Origin: Flavobacteriaceae bacterium
Lineage (GTDB): Bacteria > Bacteroidota > Bacteroidia > Flavobacteriales > Flavobacteriaceae
Length of the DNA: 64,000 nucleotides
Assembly: GCA_004762155.1 (NCBI GenBank)
Contig: SIHP01000004.1
Span: 1 to 64,000 of the forward strand
Reading direction: 5' to 3'
Part shown: positions 1 through 7,335 of the stretch, one piece after another
Numbering within the stretch: position 1 is the first letter of the stretch
Layout of the letters: each line of letters begins with the position of its first letter
Made by a program: the position numbers and the translations under genes
The notes under the pieces: generated by a model
What the model was told of the DNA's origin: nothing
The model's input: only the letters and a program-made list of their open reading frames with translations
Databases searched by the model: none

Positions 1-405
1 AAATTATGTTTTGATTGTCCATTAAAAAAGGATTGTTTAAAAACAGCAAAAGAAAAACGGATCACAGTAACGTATTATCGAGAAGAATATGAACGGAACA
101 ATGCACGAGTAAATAGTAAACGAGGGAGTTATATGAAAAAGCAACGTCAAAGCAGAGTAGAGCCTGTTTTTGGTGTGCTGACTCAATATTTAGGCTTACG
201 AAAAATAAACACTAAGGGATTATCGCAAGCAAATAAGGTAATGCATATGAGTGCAATTGCTTATAATTTGAAAAAATATCTGAAGTTTATCAATAAAAAA
301 GCAAAAAGTAATAGGAAAGCTATTGCTACTCAGTTTTCTTTAAATATCTCAATCATGTGTTTCAAAATAAAAACTTTTAAGCAACTGAAAAGTTGGTGTT
401 TTTAA
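1..405 (+). CDS. IS1182-type transposase, C-terminal part (5' end outside window)
   Basis: The reading frame is open from base 1, so only the C-terminal 134 residues are visible. They contain a CxxCPLKxxC cysteine cluster (residues 3-12) and, near residue 54, the motif RVEPVFG, whose glutamate fits the last acidic residue of the DDE catalytic triad. The tail AYNLKKYL is typical of IS1182/IS5-like DDE transposases. An internal ATG at 133 is not the true start, because homology-like sequence continues upstream of it. The gene would catalyse cut-and-paste movement of its own element. No clear terminal inverted repeat can be named from this side alone. It borders the accessory region up to about 5.9 kb and fits a mobile-DNA-rich neighbourhood. 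Family assignment is by motif recognition. Confidence 0.75.
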   Translation, partial: KLCFDCPLKKDCLKTAKEKRITVTYYREEYERNNARVNSKRGSYMKKQRQSRVEPVFGVLTQYLGLRKINTKGLSQANKVMHMSAIAYNLKKYLKFINKKAKSNRKAIATQFSLNISIMCFKIKTFKQLKSWCF

Positions 406-419
406 TTTATAGTATAAAA

Positions 420-445
420 AAATAAGCCCTTAAAAAGGCTTATTT
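420..445. terminator. Hairpin after transposase gene
   Basis: A perfect 9-bp stem (AAATAAGCC / GGCTTATTT) with an 8-nt loop starts 15 bases after the transposase stop. The outer stem is A/T-rich, so it could end transcription of the transposase; the trailing T tract is short. Confidence 0.5.
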
Positions 446-469
446 GAAGTGGTATCTTTTAGTTTTTTG

Positions 470-506
470 CACTTGTGCAACGGTTACCATTGTTGTTGCC
501 AGTTAT
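470..506. repeat. Short intergenic palindromic element (half-site like)
   Basis: The stretch contains TTGTGCAACGGTTACC followed by ATTGTTGTTGCC. GGTTACC and TGTTGCC are partly complementary to the CAAC-rich left side. It resembles the recurring intergenic elements at 2833-3029 and 4284-4346 in composition (more GC than the surroundings, CAAC/GTTG words), but it is shorter and the match is loose. It sits 3' of the NTF2-like gene. Confidence 0.3.
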
Positions 507-539
507 TTCTAGTTACATTCAATTAATTTGTTACAGTTT

Positions 540-929
540 TTACAGTTCTGGTTGAGCAACAACAACTTCTCTAGTTACTAACCAACTATCTCCTTTTTTG
601 ATTAAATCAATACTGAATACAAGCCTCTGCTCAACTCCAGTTAAATTAACCTTACGCGTTACAATTACATGACCTAAATCACCATTTGCTTGAATAAGAT
701 TAAATTCAACAGAATCATTCAATGGGCTATCTCCATTATCTTTTTTAGCTTGAAACATAGCTTTAACACTTTGCTTGTCTAATATTCCATTTAATCCATT
801 TTGACCCACCATGATAACTTGAAGGTTCTCATGATAAATATATTCTAGTTGTTCTATGTCAAAAGTTGTTCCTACTTTAATTACATTTTCAATTGCTTGT
901 TTTAATGCTTTTTCCGATTGTTCTATCAT
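540..929 (-). CDS. NTF2/SnoaL-like (DUF4440-type) small protein
   Basis: This 129-residue cytoplasmic protein has no signal peptide. Its length and pattern fit the NTF2-like cone fold of the SnoaL/DUF4440 group: an N-terminal helix pair with EQLEYIYHENLQVIMVGQ, then strands VIVTRKVNL and LVFSIDLIKKGDSWLVTREVVV near the C-terminus. Family members include ketosteroid isomerase-like enzymes and many stress or detoxification proteins of unknown substrate, so no reaction is assigned. The gene is on the minus strand downstream of the SDR gene, with 139 bases between that contain a hairpin, so co-transcription is uncertain. It may be a cassette-like accessory gene. Confidence 0.65.
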   Translation of the reverse strand: MIEQSEKALKQAIENVIKVGTTFDIEQLEYIYHENLQVIMVGQNGLNGILDKQSVKAMFQAKKDNGDSPLNDSVEFNLIQANGDLGHVIVTRKVNLTGVEQRLVFSIDLIKKGDSWLVTREVVVAQPEL

Positions 930-954
930 TTTATTATTTTTTTAGATTTGTTAT

Positions 955-988
955 GTCGTTTTATTCAAAATGAATAAAACGACTTTTT
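955..988 (+). terminator. Strong 12-bp stem hairpin with T tail on the plus strand
   Basis: GTCGTTTTATTC at 955-966 pairs perfectly with GAATAAAACGAC at 972-983, and TTTTT follows on the plus strand. Both neighbouring genes are on the minus strand, where the hairpin is followed by no T tract. It could be a bidirectional terminator or a remnant of a lost plus-strand gene. Confidence 0.4.
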
Positions 989-1068
989 GTATCTCTATTA
1001 ATGTTTAAGTAATTTGCTAAATCTTGTGTTTAGCTTTTAAATTCATAATCTTCTTTAAATCTAGAATA

Positions 1069-1827
1069 TTATCCTACTAATAATGGGTTAATATTGACAC
1101 CTCCATCTATATTGTATTCACTACCAGTGATAAAAGAAGCTTTGTCAGAAGCAAGGAAAGTTACCAATTCAGCAATTTCCTCAGGTTGACCATAGCGTTT
1201 AAGCGGAATTCTGTTTTGCATTGCTTCACCCATTCCTTTTAGTTGTTCCTCAGACATTCCTGTTTTACTAAAAATCGGAGTAGCAATTGGCCCAGGATTC
1301 ACAGCGTTTACCCTAATCTTACGTGGAGCCAGTTCAGTTGCTGCTGTTCGGGTATATGAATTTAATGCAGCTTTTGATGCACCATAAACAGCTGTATTGG
1401 GCATACCAGTATAAGCGTTAATAGAAGATAAGTTAATTATACTAGCTCCATCATTAAGGATTGGTGAAAATTTCTCAATTGTAAATACTGCGCCTTTGAA
1501 ATTAATATTCGTTAAGTTGTCAAACATATCTTCTGTAATTTGACCTACGGGTGCAGGAATGAAAACACCAGCGTTAACAAATAAGGTATCAATGTTTCCA
1601 AATTCACTTTTTATTTCATTAACAGCATTATCAATAGCAGATAAGCTGGAAACATCTGCAACTATACCTTTAACACCAAGTTCAGTTGCTGCTGTATTTA
1701 CTTTTTCTTTTGAACGACCTATAATTATTACAGTTGCTCCTTCTTCTTTAAATTTTTTGGCTGTTGAATAACCAATACCACTATTACCCCCAGTAATAAC
1801 AGCTATTTTACCTTTTAATTCACTCAT
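1069..1827 (-). CDS. SDR family NAD(P)-dependent oxidoreductase
   Basis: This 252-residue classical short-chain dehydrogenase has the cofactor motif TGGNSGIG at residues 12-19, NAG at 85-87, and the catalytic Ser135, Tyr148 and Lys152. The C-terminus carries the usual PG-x-x-x-T substrate loop and an IDGG motif. Gly and Arg after the second strand (IIIGRSKEK) favour NADP(H). The substrate cannot be read from sequence. The AraC-type regulator gene lies 116 bases upstream on the same strand, an arrangement common for stress- or redox-induced SDRs in this phylum, so AraC control is a reasonable inference. Confidence 0.85.
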   Translation of the reverse strand: MSELKGKIAVITGGNSGIGYSTAKKFKEEGATVIIIGRSKEKVNTAATELGVKGIVADVSSLSAIDNAVNEIKSEFGNIDTLFVNAGVFIPAPVGQITEDMFDNLTNINFKGAVFTIEKFSPILNDGASIINLSSINAYTGMPNTAVYGASKAALNSYTRTAATELAPRKIRVNAVNPGPIATPIFSKTGMSEEQLKGMGEAMQNRIPLKRYGQPEEIAELVTFLASDKASFITGSEYNIDGGVNINPLLVG

Positions 1828-1943
1828 TTTTTATGTCTTTAATTTATATCATTTATTAATTGATACAAATATCAGGAGGAATAGTCTTTGGTGAATTATC
1901 AATCTCTTTTTTTAGATAGTCAATCTCTAATCGAGTTAATTTT

Positions 1944-2807
1944 TCAAAGTTTTTCTTGAAACTGAATAGGGGTTAGCTGAGTGTGTTTTTTAAAAAAACG
2001 AATGAAGTTTGAAGGTTCTTTAAACCCCATTTTAAATCCAATTTCTTGAGAAGTGTATTTTTTTTCTGAAATATTTCGTTTTATTTCTAATAATAACCAG
2101 CTGTCAATAAAATCTTTAGCTGTTTTATTTGTAATTTCTTTACTTATTTCATTTAGATAATTGTAGGACACATTTAATCTTTTCGCATAATCTTTTGCGT
2201 TATGTATTTCACTATAGTGTTTAATAATTAACTCTTTAAATAGATAGAAGTTTTTTAATCTTTCACTATCAAAAAAAACATGTTCATTACATGCAAGTCT
2301 TTTTATTTGAAAGAGTAAAGTCATAAAAGTAGAATGAATAATTTCTAACTTTAAATTATCGTCTATATCTTTATTTAAGTTTCCTATTAATTGTAAAATA
2401 GGTTTTAAAGTATCAATACTTTTTTTTGCTATTTGAATATTAGATGTATTATAAATTTGTAAAAAATGGAATAAGTTTTTTTCATTAATATTCTGCGTAA
2501 TAAAACTTTCTTCAAATCCAATTACGTAACCATTTACGGTTATTTCTTTACTAAATGAATGAACTTGTCCCTTTGATATTGGTAAAATTGTTCCTAGAGT
2601 TAAAACTTCTTCTTTAAAGTCTACAAAGTGTTTACCTTCTCCCTCTAAAACTATAATTAACGCATGAAATTCAATTCTATGTGGTTTAGATAAATCAAAT
2701 TTACTTTCTGAAAGTGTTTCATATAATTCTTGTATTGTAACAAAATTAAAAGGGATTTTTTGTTTTACAAAACGAGAAAAAGTTATGTTTTCAATTTCAT
2801 TTTTCAT
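1944..2807 (-). CDS. AraC/XylS-family transcriptional regulator
   Basis: This 287-residue protein has an N-terminal cupin-like sensor half (HRIEFHALIIVLEGEGKHFV around residues 43-63) and a C-terminal double helix-turn-helix from about residue 190 on. The last helix pair shows the family signature: SQEIGFKMGFKEPSNFIRFFKK followed by TP-x-x-F. It should bind DNA upstream of a nearby target; the SDR gene directly downstream on the same strand is the obvious candidate. No effector can be named. The protein is full length for the family. Confidence 0.85.
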   Translation of the reverse strand: MKNEIENITFSRFVKQKIPFNFVTIQELYETLSESKFDLSKPHRIEFHALIIVLEGEGKHFVDFKEEVLTLGTILPISKGQVHSFSKEITVNGYVIGFEESFITQNINEKNLFHFLQIYNTSNIQIAKKSIDTLKPILQLIGNLNKDIDDNLKLEIIHSTFMTLLFQIKRLACNEHVFFDSERLKNFYLFKELIIKHYSEIHNAKDYAKRLNVSYNYLNEISKEITNKTAKDFIDSWLLLEIKRNISEKKYTSQEIGFKMGFKEPSNFIRFFKKHTQLTPIQFQEKL

Positions 2808-2832
2808 TAATTTCTTGAGTTTTTTTAAAATT

Positions 2833-3029
2833 GGCTACAACGGCTCGGCTAATGTTAGTACGGGATTAAATTAACATTTAATTTCGGATTAAGCGATTAG
2901 CCAAAACTTTTTATTTTGTTTTATTTTTCTGTTCTAAAGCCAAATCAAAAGATTTGGTGGACTTTATAAAAATACACTAAACTTTGGATTAAGCACTAAA
3001 ACCCGTATTAATTTTAGCCATTGTTAGCC
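2833..3029. repeat. Long imperfect palindrome with GGCT/AGCC arms (attC-like in layout)
   Basis: The left arm at 2833-2864 (GGCTACAACGGCT ... TTAGTACGGG) is an imperfect inverted copy of the right arm at 3002-3029 (CCCGTATTAA ... TTGTTAGCC). The interior has a GGATTAAGC word repeated exactly 100 bases apart (2886 and 2986) and no ORF. It fills the gap between the AraC gene and the serine hydrolase gene. Right-arm GTTAGCC resembles, but does not match, the integron core GTTRRRY. No integrase is visible. Confidence 0.5.
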
Positions 3030-3036
3030 ACAGTTA

Positions 3037-4215
3037 TTATTCCTTTGCATACTTTAGTAGTGTTCGGTATATATCTCTCACGTCTATTGTGCTATTTTCT
3101 GTATCAGATGTATTTACAAATACAATAATACCGATACTATTTTCCCTTAAAAAATAAGCGTGCGTTAATACACCCAAATCACTGCCGCTATGACCAATTT
3201 TTTCTGAATCCACTGTCCAAAAAACACCTTTTCTAAAATCAGAAGAAACAGGATCTTTCATCATTTCTTTATAACTTTCAGTAGTTAATAAATTATCTTC
3301 ACCTTCATATCCTCGAATCATCGTACTTAAAAACTTACCATAATCGATTACGTTTGACATCAAATCACCATCAGGATAAGTTATTAAATCACTATCTGGC
3401 ATTTGATACCCATACCAGTATAAAGATGAAGCATTTTTGGGTTCGTAATTTTTACCTCTCCAACCTGTATTATTCATCTGCAACGGGAGTAATATCTGTT
3501 CTTTTACAAACTCGGCATAATTTTCACCTGTTGTTTGTTCGATGATGTAGGCTGCAATATTTGCCCCCATATTACTGTACTTGTAAGTCCTTCCTGGGTG
3601 GTTGCTGGAGAAGTTCTTCCGTTTGTTATACCAAATTTGGTCTTCTACATATTGTCTTTTAATAAATTCGCCTAGCGGCATTATTTCATTTTCATTAAAC
3701 AATTCAACCCATGTTTTTACTTCTGTCTTTAACTCGTTATCTGCAAAATCGCTATAAAAGGGAGGTATTTTATTTTTAAATATATACGTTCGGTCATAAG
3801 TATCGCCATCAAGAATACTTGACGTATGATTAGCGAGTTGTTGTATGGTAATGTTTTCGTTTGGAAAATTAGGATTGTATATTTTAAAGGGTAAATAGTC
3901 ATTTATATTATCATTCAAATGTAATTTTCCCATTTCTTGTGCTTTCATTAATGCAACAGCAAGTAATGTTTTAGAAATAGAAGCAATGGGTTGGACTGTA
4001 TGAATAGTGTATGGTGTTTTGGTTTCTTTATCAGCATATCCAAAACCTTTTGCATAGACAATACTATCTTTATTTACAATAGCCACAGCAAAGCCAACAA
4101 GATTACTCTTCTTACTTAATTTAGACAACTCAATAGTAATTGAATCATTAATACTTTGTGCTCTGATTGATGTGTTTATCGCTAGTATTAAGACTAGCAT
4201 AATTATTTTTTTCAT
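3037..4215 (-). CDS. Secreted serine hydrolase, beta-lactamase (class C)/DD-peptidase-like
   Basis: This 392-residue protein begins with a signal peptide (about residues 1-20, ending RAQ). The penicillin-binding-protein fold is shown by SxxK (S79-I80-S81-K82), YxN (Y213-S214-N215) and a KTG-equivalent HSG at 342-344, the order of class C beta-lactamases, esterases and D-aminopeptidases. The nucleophile is Ser79. HSG instead of KTG is common in the esterase/peptidase members, so beta-lactam resistance should not be assumed. The product should act in the periplasm or outside. The gene stands alone between two palindromic elements (2833-3029 and 4284-4346), a single-gene cassette-like setting. 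Confidence 0.85.
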   Translation of the reverse strand: MKKIIMLVLILAINTSIRAQSINDSITIELSKLSKKSNLVGFAVAIVNKDSIVYAKGFGYADKETKTPYTIHTVQPIASISKTLLAVALMKAQEMGKLHLNDNINDYLPFKIYNPNFPNENITIQQLANHTSSILDGDTYDRTYIFKNKIPPFYSDFADNELKTEVKTWVELFNENEIMPLGEFIKRQYVEDQIWYNKRKNFSSNHPGRTYKYSNMGANIAAYIIEQTTGENYAEFVKEQILLPLQMNNTGWRGKNYEPKNASSLYWYGYQMPDSDLITYPDGDLMSNVIDYGKFLSTMIRGYEGEDNLLTTESYKEMMKDPVSSDFRKGVFWTVDSEKIGHSGSDLGVLTHAYFLRENSIGIIVFVNTSDTENSTIDVRDIYRTLLKYAKE

Positions 4216-4283
4216 AATGGTCTATTTTGTTTAAAAGAAGACGAGTAGAAGATTCTTTTGTTACGCTATTCTTTTTTAATTGT

Positions 4284-4346
4284 GGCTAACGTATGGCTAA
4301 CAGCAGTGCGACCGAATGGGAAGCATTGACTTTTAGCTGTTGTTGG
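4284..4346. repeat. GGCTAAC-containing palindromic element
   Basis: GGCTAAC occurs twice (4284-4290 and 4295-4301), followed by AGCAG and, after a GC-richer centre, TTAGCTGTTGTTGG at 4333-4346, which is partly complementary to the left end. It lies just upstream of the serine hydrolase gene and matches the style of the element on the gene's other side. Confidence 0.4.
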
Positions 4347-4878
4347 TTTTAGTCTTTGTAATATAAAGGTATGAAATTCCAATAGATCATAAAAGACGGA
4401 GTCCTAAAAATAAACCATAAATATGCAAGTCTAGCTGTTCCCTGAAACTTAAATTAGATAGCCTTTTATATTTGTATAACTGATGTCTGATTTAACAACA
4501 ATAAAAACACTTTTAAGTAATATTTAAACAAATCACTTGACTTTCTAAAAAATATTCCCGTAATTTATTAAGTTTTTATAACATTCACAATGTTTGAAAG
4601 AGCCTTCTTTCACAGTGTAACTGTAAAAACTTAAACATGAAACTTTTTAGAATCCCATATTTAAAGCTTACTTAAAAATCATATAATTAGATTTTAGGGA
4701 ATAGGTTTACAATTTTATTTTTTGGATTAAAACTAACGTATGTATATAAACACTTTTATTGCGGTATACATGCCAAATGGAGGTATATACACAATAGAAG
4801 CGTTTAAAATTACATTTTTTTTACTTACTATAATTACATCAAAGTACTTTTATTTTTAGCAATGCTTATAATTATAAG
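4347..4878. other. Gene-free AT-rich stretch
   Basis: I see no ORF of credible length, tRNA-like structure or strong hairpin here on either strand. Scattered short ORF fragments have no recognisable motif. It could hold decayed coding sequence or a long promoter region, but nothing shows this directly. Confidence 0.5.
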
Positions 4879-5389
4879 TTATTTTGAATAAGCACCAGAA
4901 GAATATGTTAATTCATAACTGTGTGTATAAATTTCAAAGACAATTCCAAACGAATCTTCAACATAACACATTTTAAAAGGTTTGTCATTGGGGTAATATT
5001 CTCTAATAGGCATTCTTTGTTTTCCTCCGTATGATACTATTTTATCAATAAGTTCTTCAATATTTGGATCTTGTACACAAAAGTGAAAAAGTCCAGTATT
5101 AAAAGGACTAAATTCGGAAGCTTTTTTATACCGTCTTGAAAAGAAAATAATTCAATTCCTATTCCGTCTGAAGTAGCTAAATGAGCAATTTCAAATTCTG
5201 TCCAATTATTTCCAAAAACATCAATACACATTTTACTAATAGCAGTTTCGGTTTCTTTTTTACTGTTGAGGGATGCATAATAACATAACAACCCATTACT
5301 TCTGAATAAAATTTAACAGCTTCTTTTATATTAGAAACTGTTAAACCCACATGAGAAAATGATTTAGGGTAATCTTTAATATTTGTCAT
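4879..5389 (-). pseudogene. VOC/glyoxalase-like protein gene with two frame breaks
   Basis: Read with two corrections, the gene encodes a 170-residue vicinal-oxygen-chelate (glyoxalase/bleomycin-resistance-type) protein: SFSHVGLTVSNIKEAVKFYSEVMG at the start, IGIELFSF in the middle, then GLFHFCVQDPNIEELIDKI and a C-terminal GIVFEIYTHSYE. As given, the frame breaks at an A6 run at 5256-5261 and again at an A6 run at 5122-5127 (plus-strand T runs). In both places the codons read A-AAA-AAG in phase, and one extra A or a -1 slip restores the family sequence. It is divergent from an HxlR regulator gene that is broken in the same way. True pseudogene, ribosomal or polymerase slippage, and homopolymer sequencing error are all possible. 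Confidence 0.75.
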
Positions 5390-5405
5390 AAGTTTTATTT
5401 TCCGA

Positions 5406-5428
5406 GGTAAAATAAATTTATATTTACC
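5406..5428. promoter_or_regulatory. Candidate HxlR operator palindrome
   Basis: A 23-bp near-perfect palindrome runs from GGTAAA to TTTACC with an A/T centre. It lies in the 111-bp divergent space between the VOC and HxlR genes, 17 bases upstream of the VOC start. HxlR-family regulators bind such sites in divergent promoters. The assignment is by position and symmetry. Confidence 0.45.
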
Positions 5429-5500
5429 TTATAATCAATAATTTACTAAAAAATACTATAGTTACTAAAAAGAGTATTTTGTTGTAAATGAATTAGTTAA

Positions 5501-5820
5501 ATGTATTTTTTTGAAAAAAATAATAAATGTCCTTTAGAATACACTATGAATTTAATAGGAACAAAATGGAAACCTTTAGTGCTATTTCATTTATTAGAAG
5601 GTGATTTATGTTCAGGTGTATTGAAAAAAAAACACTTAGCATTTCAAATAAAATGTTTACTCAGACAGTAAGAGAGTTAGAAAAAGACGGATTGGTTTTT
5701 AGAGAAGTGTATCCAGTAGTTCCTCCTAAAGTAGAATATGGATTAACTAAAAGAGGTAAATCTCTTGAAAACATTTTAAAAAGTCTAGATAAATGGGGTT
5801 TTAAAGATGATAAACTTTAA
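5501..5820 (+). pseudogene. HxlR-family regulator gene with one frame break
   Basis: Corrected, the product is about 106 residues. It starts MYFFEKNNKCPLEYTMNL, with the family's conserved Cys-Pro-Leu and GTKWKPLVLFHLLEG, then the winged-helix part FTQTVRELEKDGLVFREVY, PPKVEYGLT and SLDKWG at the end. The frame changes at an A9 run (5624-5632). Frame from ATG 5501 runs up to it, and the C-terminal two thirds are one base out, so one more A or a -1 shift joins them. The only uninterrupted ORF starts at 5608 and lacks the N-terminal helices, so it cannot be a whole regulator. HxlR proteins usually control the divergent neighbour, here the VOC gene, often in response to electrophiles or redox stress. 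Confidence 0.75.
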
Positions 5821-5892
5821 TTTTTTTTACTAATTTTTATATTGTTATTAAGGGGGGGTAAAAATAAGATAAATGTCAGGCTTTTAATAATC

Positions 5893-5926
5893 AAAAAAAA
5901 CCTGTTGTAAAAATCACAACAGGTTT
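5893..5926 (-). terminator. Terminator of pepT
   Basis: An 11-bp stem (AAACCTGTTGT / ACAACAGGTTT) begins nine bases past the pepT stop on the minus strand and ends in a run of eight T in that direction. This is a textbook factor-independent terminator. Confidence 0.8.
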
Positions 5927-5934
5927 GGTATATA

Positions 5935-7170
5935 TTATTTCTTTTCGGTTATTTTCTGGGCAATTCCTACAATAACTTCAGTTGCTTTAACTATAGATTC
6001 TAAAGGAACATATTCATAGCGTCCATGAAAATTATGCCCTCCAGCAAAAATATTCGGACAAGGTAATCCTTTATAAGAAAGCTGAGAACCATCTGTTCCT
6101 CCACGAATAGGTTTAATTAACGGAGTAATTCCCATATCTTTCATAACTTCTTCAACAATATCAACAATATGCATAACAGGAGTAACTTTTTCCTTCATGT
6201 TAAAATATTGATCTTTAATTTGAACCTTAATTAAATCACTACCTAATTTTTGGTTGATTTTTTTAGCAGTTTCTTCTACTAATTTTTTACGACCTTGGAA
6301 TAAATCCATATCATGATCGCGAATAATATATTTTAAAACTGTTTGTTCAACTTTTCCTTCCATAGTGTGTAAATGAAAGAAACCTTCATAATTTTCAGTT
6401 TGTTCAGGAACCTCGTTTGCAGGTAAAGCATTAATAAATTCACTAGCAATCGTCATAGAATTAATCATTTTTCCTTTGGCATAACCAGGGTGAACAATTT
6501 TTCCATTAATTGTAATTTCAGCTCCAGCAGCATTAAAATTCTCATATTCTAATTCGCCAATTTGACTTCCGTCCATGGTATACGCCCATTCGGCTCCAAA
6601 TTTTTCAACATCAAATAAATGTGCACCTTTACCAACTTCTTCATCAGGTGTAAAACAAATTCTTATTTTTCCGTGTTTAATTTCTGGGTTTTGAATTAAA
6701 TATTCCATAGCAGAAACTATTTCAGTAACTCCAGCTTTATCATCAGCACCTAATAAAGTAGTTCCGTCTGTAGTAATAATCGTTTGTCCTTTGTATTGTA
6801 ATAAATCATCAAAATAATCTGGAGATAAGACAATATTTTGTTCTGCATTTAAAACAATATCTTTTCCATTATAATTTTCATGAATTTGAGGTTTTACGTT
6901 TGCTCCTGTAAAATCAGGACTTGTATCTATATGAGAAACAAAACCAATTGTTGGCACTTCAAAATCTATATTACTAGGTAATGTTGCCATTAAATAACAA
7001 TTTTCATCTAGTTCAACATCTTTCATTCCAATTTCTTGTAATTCTTTTTCCAAAACACGTGCTAAATCCCATTGTTTTTCAGTACTTGGAAAAGCAGGGT
7101 TTTCAGGATCAGACTCAGTATCTATAGTTACGTATTTTATAAATCTATTAAGGATATGTTCTTTATTCAT
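5935..7170 (-). CDS. pepT: Peptidase T (tripeptide aminopeptidase)
   Basis: The protein has 411 residues from the ATG at 7170, close to the 408 of E. coli PepT. This start was preferred over an upstream in-frame ATG at 7260, whose 30 extra residues are hydrophobic and unlike the family. M20-family metal ligands and catalytic residues are visible: H80 and D82 (SHIDTSPD), D143 in GADDKAG, E177/E178 in PDEEVGKG, and a further His in AGGHNFHGRYE near the C-terminus. It removes the N-terminal residue of tripeptides in the cytoplasm with two zinc ions. It is monocistronic, with a promoter at 7191-7223 and a terminator at 5893. Confidence 0.93.
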   Translation of the reverse strand: MNKEHILNRFIKYVTIDTESDPENPAFPSTEKQWDLARVLEKELQEIGMKDVELDENCYLMATLPSNIDFEVPTIGFVSHIDTSPDFTGANVKPQIHENYNGKDIVLNAEQNIVLSPDYFDDLLQYKGQTIITTDGTTLLGADDKAGVTEIVSAMEYLIQNPEIKHGKIRICFTPDEEVGKGAHLFDVEKFGAEWAYTMDGSQIGELEYENFNAAGAEITINGKIVHPGYAKGKMINSMTIASEFINALPANEVPEQTENYEGFFHLHTMEGKVEQTVLKYIIRDHDMDLFQGRKKLVEETAKKINQKLGSDLIKVQIKDQYFNMKEKVTPVMHIVDIVEEVMKDMGITPLIKPIRGGTDGSQLSYKGLPCPNIFAGGHNFHGRYEYVPLESIVKATEVIVGIAQKITEKK

Positions 7171-7190
7171 TAAAAAGTGTTTTAAAAATT

Positions 7191-7223
7191 CAAAAATAAG
7201 GATTTCGTTAATCAGTTTTTCAA
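7191..7223 (-). promoter_or_regulatory. Promoter candidate for pepT
   Basis: On the minus strand TATTTTTG (7191-7198) fits the Bacteroidota -7 element TAnnTTTG, with TTG 22 bases further upstream (7221-7223). It sits 21 bases before the ATG at 7170, which also supports that start. Confidence 0.4.
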
Positions 7224-7335
7224 TTATCAATAAACATTTATCAGTTTTTTTAATGAACAATAATCAATTATCCGTGATCAATAATGATAACCGACAATTG
7301 ATAATTGGTAACTGATAACAGATCATTGAAAAAAA
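7199..7335. repeat. Degenerate GATAATTG/CAATTATC-rich spacer
   Basis: The spacer between the pepT and DUF3810 genes is built of many short variants of TGATAA, CAATTATC and GATAATTG on both strands, including the palindrome CAATTGATAATTG. It looks like a slippage- or shuffling-derived spacer. No gene is seen. Confidence 0.3.

Noticed and set aside
133..405. Stand-alone 90-residue gene from the ATG at 133
   Set aside because: The frame is open to base 1 and the upstream codons carry the transposase Cys cluster, so this is only the end of a longer gene.
4381..4878. Possible tRNA or ncRNA in the gene-free stretch
   Set aside because: No cloverleaf or strong stem could be built by eye; composition is uniformly AT-rich.
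5608..5820. 70-residue regulator from the ATG at 5608
   Set aside because: It lacks the N-terminal helices of HxlR, which are present in the other frame from 5501.
5852..5858. G7 run in an AT-rich spacer
   Set aside because: Unusual, but no gene or structure uses it; could be a sequencing artefact or a chance run.
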